Shown here one piece after another: positions 29,316-40,246 of a stretch of DNA of 64,000 nucleotides. The DNA is taken from NCBI GenBank assembly GCA_003216615.1, contig QCIP01000004.1:92772-156771 (forward strand). The letters run 5' to 3'. The position numbers were made by a program, and so were the translations under genes. Origin of the DNA: Prochlorococcus sp. AG-402-M15 (GTDB lineage Bacteria; Cyanobacteriota; Cyanobacteriia; PCC-6307; Cyanobiaceae). Below the pieces are notes generated by a model. It worked only from the letters and a program-made list of their open reading frames with translations, made no database searches and was not told the origin of the DNA. Numbering within the stretch: the first letter of the stretch is position 1; each line of letters opens with the position of its first letter.

Positions 29316-30461
29316 ATGCTATCAACTCCTATACTACTAGACTTTCAATCTTCAACTCCTTGCTCTAAAGATGTTGTTGATTCTATGAAACCTTTTTGGA
29401 GTGAGATATTTTCTAATCCTTCAAGCAAATCTAATTTGGCTGGTATCAACGCAAGCGCTATATTGGAAGCCTCAAGAGAAAAAATAGAACAAAATTTATT
29501 TCTTAATAATAAAAAGGTTATTTTTACCAGTGGGGCAACAGAATCTAATAATCTAGCTTTATTAGGTTTTGCAAGAAATTACCACAAAAAAACAGGGAAT
29601 TATGGACATATAATTACCTTAAAAACGGAGCATAAAGCTGTACTAGAGCCCCTAAACCAACTAAAAAAAGAGGGATTTATGGTTACAGAAATTACTCCTG
29701 AAAGAGATGGCATAATTTCAGAAGAACAGTTCAAAAAGAATATTAGAGAAGATACATTTATGGTTAGTGTCATGATGGCAAATAACGAAATAGGAGTTAT
29801 TCAGCCTATAGAGAATATCTCAAAGATATGTAAATTGAGAGGAATAACTTTTCACTCTGATTTTGCGCAATGTTTAGGTTATGTCCAGTTAGATAATCTT
29901 CTATCAGATGTAAATATGATAACGATGAGTTCTCATAAAATTTATGGTCCCAAGGGGATAGGACTTCTTTTGATTGATCAAGATATTACTCTTGAGCCTT
30001 TAATTGTTGGAGGAGGGCAGGAATATGGTCTTAGATCTGGTACTTTACCTCTCCCTTTAGTAGTTGGCTTTGCTAAAGCAATAGAGATCGCGGTTTTTAA
30101 TCAAAAAAATAACGCTGAGAAATTAATTTTGTATAGGAATAACCTTTTAAAAGGTTTGTTAGAAAATAATTCTGGTTTATTAATTAATGGCTCGATTAAA
30201 AAAAGATTACCTCACAATTTAAATCTGACTGTATTGAATTTAAACGGAGCAAAGTTTCATAAACTTTTAAAATCTAAAATAATTTGTTCTAGTGGATCGG
30301 CATGCAGTAATGGTGAACCATCTCATGTTTTACTCGCCTTAGGTAGATCTTTTAAAGAAGCAGAATCTTCAATTAGGTTAAGTATTGGATTAAGCACTAA
30401 TTCAAAAGATATAGAACAAGCAATTCATATTCTTACAAATGCGATCAAATCATTACGTTAG
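29316..30461 (+). CDS. cysteine desulfurase (NifS/IscS family)
   Basis: This PLP enzyme removes sulfur from cysteine for Fe-S clusters or thio-modification. The 381-aa protein has FTSGATESNNLALLGFA, the PLP lysine in MSSHKIYGPKGIG, and the active-site cysteine in IICSSGSACSNGEPSHVL, which fits the short-loop class I (IscS/NifS) type rather than SufS. A TATACT hexamer at 29303-29308 lies only 7 bases before the ATG, so the mRNA may have almost no leader. Confidence 0.93.
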   Translation: MLSTPILLDFQSSTPCSKDVVDSMKPFWSEIFSNPSSKSNLAGINASAILEASREKIEQNLFLNNKKVIFTSGATESNNLALLGFARNYHKKTGNYGHIITLKTEHKAVLEPLNQLKKEGFMVTEITPERDGIISEEQFKKNIREDTFMVSVMMANNEIGVIQPIENISKICKLRGITFHSDFAQCLGYVQLDNLLSDVNMITMSSHKIYGPKGIGLLLIDQDITLEPLIVGGGQEYGLRSGTLPLPLVVGFAKAIEIAVFNQKNNAEKLILYRNNLLKGLLENNSGLLINGSIKKRLPHNLNLTVLNLNGAKFHKLLKSKIICSSGSACSNGEPSHVLLALGRSFKEAESSIRLSIGLSTNSKDIEQAIHILTNAIKSLR

Positions 30462-30493
30462 AAATTATTTGCTCTTTAACATGCATTTTCTCC

Positions 30494-31396
30494 TTAATTT
30501 ATTTGAGCAATTCTTAATTTTCCACTTCTAGCTCTTTTATTTAGTTCGACTTCTTTTTCGGAGGGAGTTATTGGCTTTTTTGTCAGGTTTTTTAGTCTTT
30601 GATCATTCTTAAAAGAACTTTTAACTAACCTATCCTCCAGGGAATGAAAACTAATAATAGAAATAATTCCGCCCGGCAGAAGCCATTCAGGAACAACTTG
30701 CAAAAATTTTTCTAATACTTCAATTTCTTTATTAACGGCAATTCTTAGTGCTTGAAATGTTCTTGTCGCTGGGTGTATTTTTTTATATCTTTGTTTTGGT
30801 GGGAAGCAGCCGGCAATAGAATAAGCTAACTCTTTTGTACCAGAATATTTCCCATTTTCCTTCAAATCAATTTTTATTTTCCTAGCAATCTTTCTTGATA
30901 ATCTCTCATCTCCATATTTAAAAATTAGGTTAGCTAGATCTTTTTCACTTAAATTCTCAATTAATTTTTCTGCATCAACCTCAAGAAAAGGATTCATGCG
31001 CATATCAAGTGGACCATCTTTTCGGAAACTAAATCCTCTTTTTGGGTCATTAATTTGATTACTATTTACTCCAAGATCTGCAATCACAAAAGAAACTTTT
31101 TCTTTTGGTACAAAATCCGCAAAATTTGAAGCCCTTATATCAATCCTATTTTTAAATTCATCAAGTTTTTTTGATGCTGATTTTCTTGCGAATGGATCTT
31201 GATCAAGTCCAATTATATTTAAATCCGAATATTTTCTCAATAAATGATAAGAGTGTCCGCCTCCGCCTAAAGTTGCGTCTATTCCTTTAAGTTGGTTGTT
31301 TTTTATTAGTGGGTAATGCTCTATTGAGGCCATAATCTCATCTGTCATAACTGATTTATGATTGAAAAAAGATGAATCAGATAGTTCAGTTTGCAT
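30494..31396 (-). CDS. rsmH: 16S rRNA m4C1402 methyltransferase
   Basis: RsmH (MraW) methylates N4 of C1402 in 16S rRNA. The 300-aa protein has HKSVMTDEIMASIEHYP near the start, GIDATLGGGGHSYHLL (SAM binding), FVIADLGVNSNQINDPKRGFSF and ISFHSLEDRLVK, all family signatures. It is divergent from ndhH over 38 bp and convergent with the desulfurase gene over 32 bp. The surrounding mra/dcw genes seen in other bacteria are absent. Confidence 0.96.
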   Translation of the reverse strand: MQTELSDSSFFNHKSVMTDEIMASIEHYPLIKNNQLKGIDATLGGGGHSYHLLRKYSDLNIIGLDQDPFARKSASKKLDEFKNRIDIRASNFADFVPKEKVSFVIADLGVNSNQINDPKRGFSFRKDGPLDMRMNPFLEVDAEKLIENLSEKDLANLIFKYGDERLSRKIARKIKIDLKENGKYSGTKELAYSIAGCFPPKQRYKKIHPATRTFQALRIAVNKEIEVLEKFLQVVPEWLLPGGIISIISFHSLEDRLVKSSFKNDQRLKNLTKKPITPSEKEVELNKRARSGKLRIAQIN

Positions 31397-31434
31397 AACT
31401 TTCGACTAAGATTTATTTAGAAGTTAAATTTCGA

Positions 31435-32622
31435 ATGGCTCAGCTAGAGACTAGAACAGAACCAATGGTGGTCAATTTTGGCCCTCACCATCCCTCAATG
31501 CATGGGGTTTTAAGGTTAGTTGTAACTCTTGATGGAGAGAATGTCATTGATTGTGAGCCTGTAATTGGATATTTACATAGAGGAATGGAAAAGATAGCTG
31601 AAAATAGGACAAATGTAATGTATGTCCCTTATGTAAGCAGAATGGATTATGCAGCAGGAATGTTTTATGAAGCTATTGTAGTAAATGCTCCTGAAAGATT
31701 AGCTAATATTCCTGTTCCTAAAAGAGCTAGTTACATCAGAGTTCTTATGCTGGAACTTAATCGTATTGCTAATCATCTTTTATGGCTTGGCCCCTTTTTA
31801 GCAGACGTAGGAGCTCAAACTCCATTTTTCTATATTTTTAGAGAAAGAGAAATGATTTATGATCTTTGGGAAGCTGCTACTGGACAAAGGCTTATAAATA
31901 ACAATTTCTTTAGGATTGGTGGTGTCGCATGTGATCTCCCATACGGATGGATAGAAAAATGTATAGACTTTTGCGATTGGTTCGGTCCTAAGATAGATGA
32001 ATATGAAAAATTAATCACAAATAATCCAATTTTTAGAAAAAGAATTGAAGGTCTCGGAACAATACAAAGAGACCAGGCAATTAATTGGTCTTTGTCTGGG
32101 CCAATGCTTAGAGCTTCTGGAGTTTCCTGGGATTTAAGGAAAGTGGATAGTTATGAATGTTATGAAGATTTTGATTGGCAGATTGCTTCACAAAAAGAAG
32201 GAGATTGTTATGCGAGATATCGAGTAAGAGTTGAAGAAATGAGACAATCACTAAGCATCATTCGCCAAGCCTGCAAAATGATTCCAGGTGGTCCAACAGA
32301 AAATTTAGAAGCTCAAAGAATGGCGACTGAAGATAAGAAAAGTGAAATATTTGGGATTGACTATCAATATGTAGCTAAGAAGGTTGCTCCAACTTTTAAA
32401 ATTCCTAACGGAGAATTGTATACAAGATTAGAGTCAGGTAAAGGAGAAATAGGTGTATTTATTCAAGGAAATAATGAAGTTACCCCATGGAGATTTAAAA
32501 TTAGAGCAGCTGATTTAAATAATCTGCAAATATTGCCTCATATCCTTAAAGGTGCCAAAATCGCCGATATTATGGCAATCCTTGGCTCAATAGATGTCAT
32601 TATGGGATCTGTTGATAGATAA
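31435..32622 (+). CDS. ndhH: NDH-1 subunit H (49-kDa type)
   Basis: NdhH (NuoD homologue) forms the quinone-reaction site of the hydrophilic arm with NdhK. The 395-aa protein begins [24 protein letters not shown] (named by its start) and has [25 protein letters not shown] and the C-terminal [11 protein letters not shown]. The residues that ligate nickel in related hydrogenases are absent, as expected. The thioesterase gene follows by 9 bp. Confidence 0.97.
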   Translation: MAQLETRTEPMVVNFGPHHPSMHGVLRLVVTLDGENVIDCEPVIGYLHRGMEKIAENRTNVMYVPYVSRMDYAAGMFYEAIVVNAPERLANIPVPKRASYIRVLMLELNRIANHLLWLGPFLADVGAQTPFFYIFREREMIYDLWEAATGQRLINNNFFRIGGVACDLPYGWIEKCIDFCDWFGPKIDEYEKLITNNPIFRKRIEGLGTIQRDQAINWSLSGPMLRASGVSWDLRKVDSYECYEDFDWQIASQKEGDCYARYRVRVEEMRQSLSIIRQACKMIPGGPTENLEAQRMATEDKKSEIFGIDYQYVAKKVAPTFKIPNGELYTRLESGKGEIGVFIQGNNEVTPWRFKIRAADLNNLQILPHILKGAKIADIMAILGSIDVIMGSVDR

Positions 32623-32631
32623 GTTCTTTAA

Positions 32632-33084
<453 letters not shown>

Positions 33085-33088
33085 ATTA

Positions 33089-34303
33089 TTATTTTTTAAA
33101 TTTATAGTTTATTTTTTCTGTACTGGCATTTTTGTTTTTAACAATCCACTTTTCAGGTTTTTCATGTTTAGGCCAATTTTGAGAAAATTTTTTTAATAAA
33201 TTTAATGAATTTTTAATATTTTTATGATTTGTAAGTTCTCTAAATTCAATAATTATTGTAATTTTATTTCCCCATAATTTGTCGGATACTTTTGAAATAT
33301 TGAATTTATTAATTGGGATGTTTTCTTTAATAATGAAATCATTTAATCGAGATTCAATTACTTCTGGAAAAACGATTTCTCCTCCTGAATTAAAAGCATT
33401 ATCACTTCTTCCAAGAAAGTTTAAATATAAAGAATTATTGATTTGATTAATTTCACCTAAATCACCTGTTTGCCACCACCCATTTTTATTTTTGAAATTT
33501 TCAGTTTTTGAAGAGTCTATTATTTCGATTCCAATTCTGGCTGATTTTATCTCGATTAATCCTTTTGCGTTAATTCTTATTTTTGTATCAGGTAGTATTT
33601 CTCCAACATTTTCAAAACCCATTAAGAATTCTTTTGGTTTTAAACTCGTAACCATTGCTGCTGTCTCAGTTGAGCCGTAACAAGGTGCTAATTTTATTTT
33701 TTCTTGTATACAATGTTCCGCAGTTTCGCCTGAAATTGAAGCTCCACCTACCCAAATTAGATCAAAAATTTTAAGCCAACTAATACCATCTTTTATAGCT
33801 AAAAGTCTTTGTAATTGGGTAGGTACTAATGACGTAATCAAGTGTTTTTTGTTTTTTTTAGATTTAATTGTAAAAAGTAAAAGTTCTCGAGTTTTTTTTA
33901 TTAAGTTCGGAGAAATATTAATACAATCACATCCCCAAGTTTGACTTCTAAAAATTGCCATTAATCCACTTATATGGTTAAGGGGTAAAGTATTTAAAAT
34001 TAAGCAGTTTTGCAATTCAAATCCCTGCTCTATTAGCCATTGACCTGATGTAGTTGCAGATAATTTAAGATTATCTAAATGGTGAAAACATCGTCTCGGT
34101 TTTCCAGAACTCCCACTACTGTTTAAGATGATTGCTGGCCCATTTTCAGTAATTGAATCTAATACATCTTCGTCTTCATAAAATTTGTTTTTTATATAAA
34201 TAATTTTATTCTCTTTAATTTCTTCAATAATTTTCTCTACAGATTGAGCTTCATTATTTTCAACTTCAATAGTATGAATTTTATTTTTCATAGTTGATCC
34301 CAT
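33089..34303 (-). CDS. menE: O-succinylbenzoate-CoA ligase
   Basis: MenE adenylates o-succinylbenzoate and joins it to CoA. The 404-aa ANL-family protein has the P-loop-like LNSSGSSGKPRRCFHHLDN, a YGSTETAAMVTSL motif (A5), and GWWQTGDLGE (A7). It is short for the family, as usual in picocyanobacteria, and ends soon after the region that would hold the A10 lysine (STEKINYKFKK). The start overlaps the end of menC by about 16 bp; ATG 34291 is an alternative. Confidence 0.92.
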   Translation of the reverse strand: MGSTMKNKIHTIEVENNEAQSVEKIIEEIKENKIIYIKNKFYEDEDVLDSITENGPAIILNSSGSSGKPRRCFHHLDNLKLSATTSGQWLIEQGFELQNCLILNTLPLNHISGLMAIFRSQTWGCDCINISPNLIKKTRELLLFTIKSKKNKKHLITSLVPTQLQRLLAIKDGISWLKIFDLIWVGGASISGETAEHCIQEKIKLAPCYGSTETAAMVTSLKPKEFLMGFENVGEILPDTKIRINAKGLIEIKSARIGIEIIDSSKTENFKNKNGWWQTGDLGEINQINNSLYLNFLGRSDNAFNSGGEIVFPEVIESRLNDFIIKENIPINKFNISKVSDKLWGNKITIIIEFRELTNHKNIKNSLNLLKKFSQNWPKHEKPEKWIVKNKNASTEKINYKFKK

Positions 34304-35253
34304 ATTGTTTTTGGTTCATTTAAAAATAGAAATGAATGAGGGAATTTATTCATTGCTAAACCAGGAACTTTTGGAGTTGGTCCTTGTAATTGTAGAGACG
34401 ATAAATGATAAAGCCATCTCTTTCCTATTCCTGTTTCAAATGAGGTACTTATAGATATTAAAGCTTTCTTATTTTCTAATTCTCTTAAAAGCTTAACTGG
34501 ATTATTTTCTTGAGAAGGCCTTCGAATTTGCCAACCCTTCCACTCATCAATCAAATTTGGAAATTTTAAAAGTGATTCGTCTAAGGCTATTGGAATTTTT
34601 TTGTTGAGTTCTTTCAGTCCATCAATATCATCAACACAGAGAGGTTGTTCTAACCAATCTATATTTTTGTTATCTTTCAAAATATCAGCCCATCTATTAG
34701 CTATTTCTCTTCCCCAAGAACCATTAGCATCTATCCTTAGCTTAATATTATTATCTATTTGGCTTAAAATTTCTTCTAAAATTGCTTCTTCCTCATGGTT
34801 ATTTTTTAATGCTACTTTCCATTTTATGGTTACTGATTTTTTAATATTAGATTGTCTTTTTTTAATTTCATTTAGATCTGAAATTACATTTTCAGGATTT
34901 AAAAGTATGGCTGTTTTATCAATTTCATCAAAGTAATAGTTTTCTTTAAAAATTATTTTTCCATTTATCTCAGCTAATGCAGAATTTATTGCAGATTGAA
35001 TACATGGGTGAAAAATATTTATTTGTTCAGATAAATTAAATACTTGTACATACTCAGGGATCATATTTAGTTGTTTTGCACATTTTTTTAAGTCTTCTTT
35101 ATGCAGCGGTGAAACTTCTCCAAACCCAATTTTTTTATTATTACTAGTTAATTTAATTATCCAACCCGATTTTGCAAGGTAAGTGGTTTTAGAATTTTCT
35201 ACTTTTGTGGATAGATTAAAGCAATAAGATTTTTTTTTAAATATTAAGTTCAT
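34288..35253 (-). CDS. menC: o-succinylbenzoate synthase
   Basis: MenC dehydrates SHCHC to o-succinylbenzoate. The 321-aa protein is an enolase-superfamily member: the KWKV lysine segment near residue 146, metal ligands in LRIDANGSWG, LEQPLCVDDIDGL and ALDESLLKF, and the C-terminal ISISTSFETGIGKRW. The ATG overlaps the menA stop by 4 bp, so the two are translationally coupled. Confidence 0.94.
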   Translation of the reverse strand: MNLIFKKKSYCFNLSTKVENSKTTYLAKSGWIIKLTSNNKKIGFGEVSPLHKEDLKKCAKQLNMIPEYVQVFNLSEQINIFHPCIQSAINSALAEINGKIIFKENYYFDEIDKTAILLNPENVISDLNEIKKRQSNIKKSVTIKWKVALKNNHEEEAILEEILSQIDNNIKLRIDANGSWGREIANRWADILKDNKNIDWLEQPLCVDDIDGLKELNKKIPIALDESLLKFPNLIDEWKGWQIRRPSQENNPVKLLRELENKKALISISTSFETGIGKRWLYHLSSLQLQGPTPKVPGLAMNKFPHSFLFLNEPKTIWDQL

Positions 35254-36167
35254 TGATTAATCAAGTAATTAAAAATTAATCCTGTGATTAAGCCAACTCC
35301 ATTAAGAGTTTGAAATTTTATAGCTATGAATTTGCAATTTTTTATTGCTGAAGGTTTATTATATGAAGATTGTAATAAATTTATTAGTCTTATTGCTTGA
35401 GGAAAACTAATCAAATAAAAGATACAAAAAACTGGAATAAATCCATTAAATATAGTGAAAAGTTGGAAAATATAAATTATAAAAATTATCCAAGGCACAA
35501 ATTGAGAACCTTTTTTAGCTCCTATGCGAACTAAAGGTGAATTTTTACCATGCTTTTTATCTTCAATAATTTGATGAAAATGAGAACAAAATAATACTAG
35601 AGTTGTTGCCAATGAAGGCCCTGAACCAAGTAATAAAGAAACTTTCCAAGGAATATCTTCGAAATAAATATTATGAGGATTTAATGCAATTAAGATTGCA
35701 GAGTACGCAAAAGGTCCAAATGCAATCCAGCATAATGGTTCTCCTAACCCTTGATAGCCAAATCTAAAAGGAGGTCCTTGATATAAATATCCTAAGAAGC
35801 AGCAAGCTGCCACCAAAATCAAAATATTTACGCTTGTTGATACTGAAATAATTGAAATTATTAATAAACCTAAAATTAAAGATGTATATGCAATAAATGA
35901 AATTATTTTTTTATCTTTTATAAGATTTACAATGGAATGGAATTTAAATTCATCGATTCCTGTTTCTGCGTCGAATAAATCATTAGTTAGATTTTCCCAA
36001 AGTAATATCAATATTGCAGCTAACGTAAATGCAATCAAATTATATATTTTTACTTTTTCATATTGATTTAGTAAATAAGCCCCTGTAATAAATACCGGAA
36101 GTATTGCAACAGAATAAAGAGGCCATTTTATTGCTTGTTTCCATAATTTTTTTTTATTTTCATCCAT
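35250..36167 (-). CDS. menA: 1,4-dihydroxy-2-naphthoate phytyltransferase
   Basis: MenA attaches the phytyl chain to DHNA in the membrane on the way to phylloquinone, the A1 cofactor of photosystem I. The 305-aa UbiA-type protein has about eight membrane helices, the first aspartate-rich motif in WENLTNDLFDAETGID and the second region around HFHQIIEDKKHGKNSPLVRIG. It leads the menA-C-E run and is divergent from menF across 101 bp. Confidence 0.93.
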   Translation of the reverse strand: MDENKKKLWKQAIKWPLYSVAILPVFITGAYLLNQYEKVKIYNLIAFTLAAILILLWENLTNDLFDAETGIDEFKFHSIVNLIKDKKIISFIAYTSLILGLLIISIISVSTSVNILILVAACCFLGYLYQGPPFRFGYQGLGEPLCWIAFGPFAYSAILIALNPHNIYFEDIPWKVSLLLGSGPSLATTLVLFCSHFHQIIEDKKHGKNSPLVRIGAKKGSQFVPWIIFIIYIFQLFTIFNGFIPVFCIFYLISFPQAIRLINLLQSSYNKPSAIKNCKFIAIKFQTLNGVGLITGLIFNYLINQ

Positions 36168-36268
36168 TTTTAATTAACACATAAAATTCCATCTTTATTA
36201 AACGTAGTTTATAAATTGAGTTACATTTTTTACTTTATTGCATGATTTTTAGTTATTTTCAATAAGTA

Positions 36269-37681
36269 ATGAAAAATGATTTAAAATTTACAGATTTTTT
36301 AAAGGATGTATTTTCTACTTTCGATAAGAAAGTGAAAAATACTGGATTAGTAAGTATTTGTGTTGAGATTCCTTGTATTGATCTATTTCAAATATATGAA
36401 TTGTTTATCAATAAATATCAGTTTTCTTCATTTTGGGAAGAATCTGATGGCATTTCATATATTGCTCTCGAGAAATGTAAATATGTTACTTTGGATGGTC
36501 CAAGAAGATTTGAGGTAGCAAAAGAGTTTAATTCTGAGAATTTTAAAAATTTAATTAACTTAACAAATGAATCACACATTGCCTCACTGTCAAGAATAAT
36601 TTATTTATTTTCTTTTTCTGAAAATTTGAATAATAAGAATTTTTCTTCAGATGTTCCTAGTTTAGAGGCTATCTTACCAAAAATATTAATTATTAAAAGC
36701 GATAATAATTTTTGGTTAAGAATAAATGGCCATGTTGAAGGTAAGTCATCATTAAGAACATTAATAGAAGAAATATGGTTAATTAGAAATCAAGTTATTA
36801 ATTCTGAATCAGAATTAAAAAAATTATCTAACTTAAAAAATAATATTGATTTTCCTATTATTGATGATTTCTTAAATTCCTTAGAAACTTCTAATATAAA
36901 TTTTAAACAGGTAATAAAAAGAGGGATTCAATTAGTAGAGAAAGGTATTCTCGATAAGATAGTTTTAGCTAACAGGATTAAAATAAAACTTAAAAATAAA
37001 TTAGATTTAGTAGAAATTTTAAAGAGATTAAAAAAGAATCAACCAAATACATGCAGATACGTTTGGAAAAGGAATAGTAAGGATATTTTGTTTGGAGCAT
37101 CTCCAGAAAAATTATTTTCTTTTACTAAACCTAATTTAACTTTGGAAGCTCTTGCTGGAACTATCTCAACTAATTCAAATCCTAATAAACTCCTTAGAAG
37201 TTCTAAAGACTTAAAGGAACATAATTATGTAATAGAGTATTTAATTAAATGTTTAGAAGTTTCAAAAATAACAAACTTTAAAAAAAGTGATATTAAGGTG
37301 AATTCATTTGGAGATATTTCTCATTTGCAAACACTCATTTTCTCTAAGGTTGAAAACATATTTCCCTTTGAATTGCTTAAAAATTTGCACCCATCTCCAG
37401 CTGTTTGTGGATACCCTAAAAATGAAGCACTGGATTGGATAAACACTCTTGAGTCTTTTCCTAGAGGAAATTATGCTTCCCCAATGGGTTGGGTTGATGG
37501 ATCAGGAAATTCTTCATTTCTTTTAACAATAAGAGGTGCAAGATATCTTGAAGATAATATTGAATTTACTGCCGGTTCAGGTATTGTTTCAGGTTCTGTT
37601 TTAGAGAAAGAAATAGATGAGATTAAGTTAAAATTTGAATCTATTATAAAACAAATATTTTTCTCTAAAAATCCTAGATAA
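36269..37681 (+). CDS. menF: isochorismate synthase
   Basis: MenF converts chorismate to isochorismate, the entry step of the phylloquinone branch. The 470-aa protein has a poorly conserved N-terminal half and a chorismate-binding C-terminal domain with [38 protein letters not shown] and [17 protein letters not shown]. Its last 8 bp overlap the end of gshB on the opposite strand. A salicylate or anthranilate synthase is less likely in this men context. Confidence 0.93.
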   Translation: MKNDLKFTDFLKDVFSTFDKKVKNTGLVSICVEIPCIDLFQIYELFINKYQFSSFWEESDGISYIALEKCKYVTLDGPRRFEVAKEFNSENFKNLINLTNESHIASLSRIIYLFSFSENLNNKNFSSDVPSLEAILPKILIIKSDNNFWLRINGHVEGKSSLRTLIEEIWLIRNQVINSESELKKLSNLKNNIDFPIIDDFLNSLETSNINFKQVIKRGIQLVEKGILDKIVLANRIKIKLKNKLDLVEILKRLKKNQPNTCRYVWKRNSKDILFGASPEKLFSFTKPNLTLEALAGTISTNSNPNKLLRSSKDLKEHNYVIEYLIKCLEVSKITNFKKSDIKVNSFGDISHLQTLIFSKVENIFPFELLKNLHPSPAVCGYPKNEALDWINTLESFPRGNYASPMGWVDGSGNSSFLLTIRGARYLEDNIEFTAGSGIVSGSVLEKEIDEIKLKFESIIKQIFFSKNPR

Positions 37682-38597
37682 TTTCCAATAATTTTTCAAT
37701 AACTTCCTCTGAAACATTCTTGTTAGATAAATTTTCTATTTCTCTTAAGCCTGTTGGACTGGTTACATTAATCTCGCTAAGCATTCCATTTATTACATCA
37801 ATACCAACAAAAAACAAACCTTCATCTTTGAGGTTTTGAGATAAGTCTGAGCATATACTTTTTTCTTTTTCTGTTAATTTTGTTGATTCAGCCTTCCCTC
37901 CCATCGCTAAATTACTCCTAAAATCACCTCCTTGAGGAATTCTATTTATAGATCCAATTGCTTCACCATTTACGATAATTATTCGTTTATCACCTTCTAT
38001 GACTTCAGGAATAAATTTTTGCATCATGACGGGTAATTCTTCTTGAGAAGTTATTAATTCAATGATTGATTTAATTCCTGGGGAATTCTTATTTATTCTG
38101 ATAACGCCTTGACCACCTTTTCCTCCAAGAGGTTTTATGACTACTTCATTATTTATATTTGCAAAATTAATAAGATCTTTTACCTTACTCGCAACTATTG
38201 TTGGAGCCATTAAGTGGCTGTATCTTAAAGCACCTAACTTTTCGTTCCATGCCCTTAATGATGAAGGTTTGTTAATTACTTTTACTCCTTTTCTTTCGGC
38301 AACTTCTAATAGATGGGTGGCATATAAATATGCCTCATTTACAGGAGGATCTTTTCTCATCCAAATGCAGTTAAATTCGGCAAGAGGTATGCAATCATTC
38401 TCTTTATAAGAAATCCATGGATTCACTTCAACTTTTAATGAAGATGCCCATACTTCATCACCTCTAGCTTCAAGGTCTTGAGGAGTACAAGTCCAGATTT
38501 CAATATTTTTTTTGGATGATGCTTGCATTAAAGCTGCAGAAGAATCTTTTAAGGGATTTATATTTTTTATTGGATCTATTACGAATAGAAATTTCAT
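37674..38597 (-). CDS. gshB: glutathione synthetase
   Basis: GshB joins gamma-glutamylcysteine and glycine in an ATP-grasp reaction. The 307-aa protein has [24 protein letters not shown] N terminus, the [18 protein letters not shown] segment, [14 protein letters not shown] (ATP loop) and [19 protein letters not shown]. It starts 5 bp downstream of the glutaredoxin gene, a functionally matched pair. Confidence 0.96.
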   Translation of the reverse strand: MKFLFVIDPIKNINPLKDSSAALMQASSKKNIEIWTCTPQDLEARGDEVWASSLKVEVNPWISYKENDCIPLAEFNCIWMRKDPPVNEAYLYATHLLEVAERKGVKVINKPSSLRAWNEKLGALRYSHLMAPTIVASKVKDLINFANINNEVVIKPLGGKGGQGVIRINKNSPGIKSIIELITSQEELPVMMQKFIPEVIEGDKRIIIVNGEAIGSINRIPQGGDFRSNLAMGGKAESTKLTEKEKSICSDLSQNLKDEGLFFVGIDVINGMLSEINVTSPTGLREIENLSNKNVSEEVIEKLLEII

Positions 38598-38602
38598 AAA
38601 AT

Positions 38603-38857
38603 TTAGTTTAATAATGCGTCTAATTTATTTTCATTTTCTAATTTGTACAGATCGTCGCAGCCTCCGATACCCGCATTATCTATAAATATTTGTGGTAATG
38701 TTCTTCTACCATCTGCTCTTTCAGTCATCAATGCTCTGGCATCTTCATCGCCATCTATTTTATATTCTGTAAAATTTATATTTTTTTTCTTGAGTAGAGA
38801 TTTTGCTCGAATACAGAATGGGCAATATTGCCAAGTATAAATTTCAACTTTGGACAT
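38603..38857 (-). CDS. grxC: glutaredoxin (GrxC type)
   Basis: The 84-aa dithiol glutaredoxin has the CPFC active site in [11 protein letters not shown], the TLPQIFID cis-proline loop and the GGCDDLY glutathione-binding motif. It reduces disulfides with glutathione and lies directly upstream of gshB. Its upstream spacer to prfB (divergent, 74 bp) must serve both promoters. Confidence 0.96.
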   Translation of the reverse strand: MSKVEIYTWQYCPFCIRAKSLLKKKNINFTEYKIDGDEDARALMTERADGRRTLPQIFIDNAGIGGCDDLYKLENENKLDALLN

Positions 38858-38931
38858 TTTTAAAATAATACTTAGTTTATACTATTAAACAAAAGTGCTT
38901 GTTAGATTATAAATAACGAATAAATTTTATT

Positions 38932-40054
38932 TTGATAGATATTACAGATTTCAAAAAAGATCTTTCGGAACTAACTGAGCGCCTGGGTAATGCTCAGGAT
39001 TGTCTTTGACGTTCCAAGATTAAAAGCGAAAAAGAGAGAGTTAGAGCAAATTTCTGCTCAGCCTGAATTTTGGGAGAATCAAGAAGAAGCTAAAAAACAA
39101 ATGTTAATTCTTGATGATGTCAAAGCACAACTCGAATTGTTAGATAAATGGAAAACTTTTATTTCTGATGCTAATGCATCACTTGAACTTTATTCTTTAG
39201 AACCTGAAGAGGAAATGATTTTGGAATCCCAACAGGGCTTAAAGAAATTAAGAGAAAATTTAGATAAATGGGAATTTGAAAGATTGTTATGTGGTGAATA
39301 CGATGAGGAAGGAGCAGTAGTTTCTATTAACGCAGGTGCGGGTGGAACAGATGCACAGGATTGGGTAGAGATATTATTGAGAATGTATTCAAGATGGGCC
39401 GATAATAATCAAATGAGCCTTATCATCAATGAATTATCTCAAGGCGAAGAAGCAGGTATTAAAAGTGTAACGTTTGAAATTGATGGAAAATATGCATACG
39501 GCTATCTGCAATATGAAAAAGGCACTCATAGATTAGTAAGAATTTCTCCTTTCAATGCTAATGGCAAAAGACAAACTAGCTTTGCTGGGGTTGAGGTTAT
39601 GCCAAAATTAGAGAATAATATTACACTTGATATACCTGAAAAAGATTTAGAAATTACGACGAGTAGATCCGGTGGAGCTGGAGGACAAAATGTTAATAAA
39701 GTAGAAACAGCAGTAAGAATTGTTCATTTGCCTTCAGGGATTTCAGTAAGATGCACCCAAGAAAGATCTCAATTACAAAATAAAGAAAAAGCTATGTTAC
39801 TTCTTAAGTCTAAACTATTAGTGATTGCTAAAGAACAACGAGCTGCAGAAGTCGCTGATATTAAAGGTGATATTGTGGAAGCTGCATGGGGCAATCAAAT
39901 AAGAAATTATGTTTTCCATCCCTATCAAATGGTAAAAGATCTTAGGACTATGCAGGAGACTAACGACTTAGATAGTGTCTTAGATGGTGGACTTGAACCA
40001 TTTATTCATGAATTATTACGCATGAATATTTCTTCTAACGAATCTATTGAATAA
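38932..40054 (+). CDS. prfB: peptide chain release factor 2, with programmed +1 frameshift
   Basis: RF2 reads UGA and UAA stop codons. A short first frame starts at TTG 38932 ([18 protein letters not shown]...) and ends at an in-frame TGA at 39007-39009 inside CTTTGAC. Slipping +1 there joins it to the main frame that continues [14 protein letters not shown], giving about 373 aa, the usual RF2 length. The main frame has the stop-codon tripeptide SPF ([13 protein letters not shown]) and the GGQ hydrolysis motif ([11 protein letters not shown]). ATG 38990 in the main frame would give an unnatural, truncated N terminus. It heads a rightward run of DUF3285, ybeY, dgkA and trpG. Confidence 0.95.
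38996..39010 (+). other. prfB programmed frameshift site
   Basis: AGGA (38996-38999) followed by TTGT and then CTT TGA C (39004-39010) matches the classic RF2 autoregulatory slip site: an internal Shine-Dalgarno-like element, a slippery CUU and a poorly terminated UGA-C. Low RF2 favours the shift and so restores RF2. The spacing to AGGA is one base longer than in E. coli. Confidence 0.92.
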
Positions 40055-40057
40055 CTA

Positions 40058-40240
40058 ATGGAAAATAAAAACGAAAATTTAGAAAAAAAAGTTGCTCCTC
40101 CAAGCTTTATAAAGCTTGCTATGAGAAATATGGTAAGGAAGGGTTCAAAAAGTATTTCTCATTTTTCAATAACCTTTCTAGTCTTAATTGGGATATTAAT
40201 ACTTGTCGCCACAATAGGTAAGCCCAATATTCCTGTGTAA
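40058..40240 (+). CDS. DUF3285 small membrane protein
   Basis: The 60-aa protein has a charged N terminus, a conserved block PPSFIKLAMRNMVRKGSKS (residues 17-35) and one C-terminal transmembrane helix (HFSITFLVLIGILILVATIG). This matches the cyanobacterial DUF3285 family, whose function is unknown. It starts 3 bp after prfB and ends 6 bp before ybeY, so it is certainly in their operon. Confidence 0.88.
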   Translation: MENKNENLEKKVAPPSFIKLAMRNMVRKGSKSISHFSITFLVLIGILILVATIGKPNIPV

Positions 40241-40246
40241 GAATTT

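Noticed and set aside
36168..36268. GTTACA-TTT-TTTACT resembling an HLR1 (RpaB) box between menA and menF
   Set aside because: The spacing is one base short of the HLR1 consensus, and T-rich strings of this kind are expected by chance in such AT-rich DNA.
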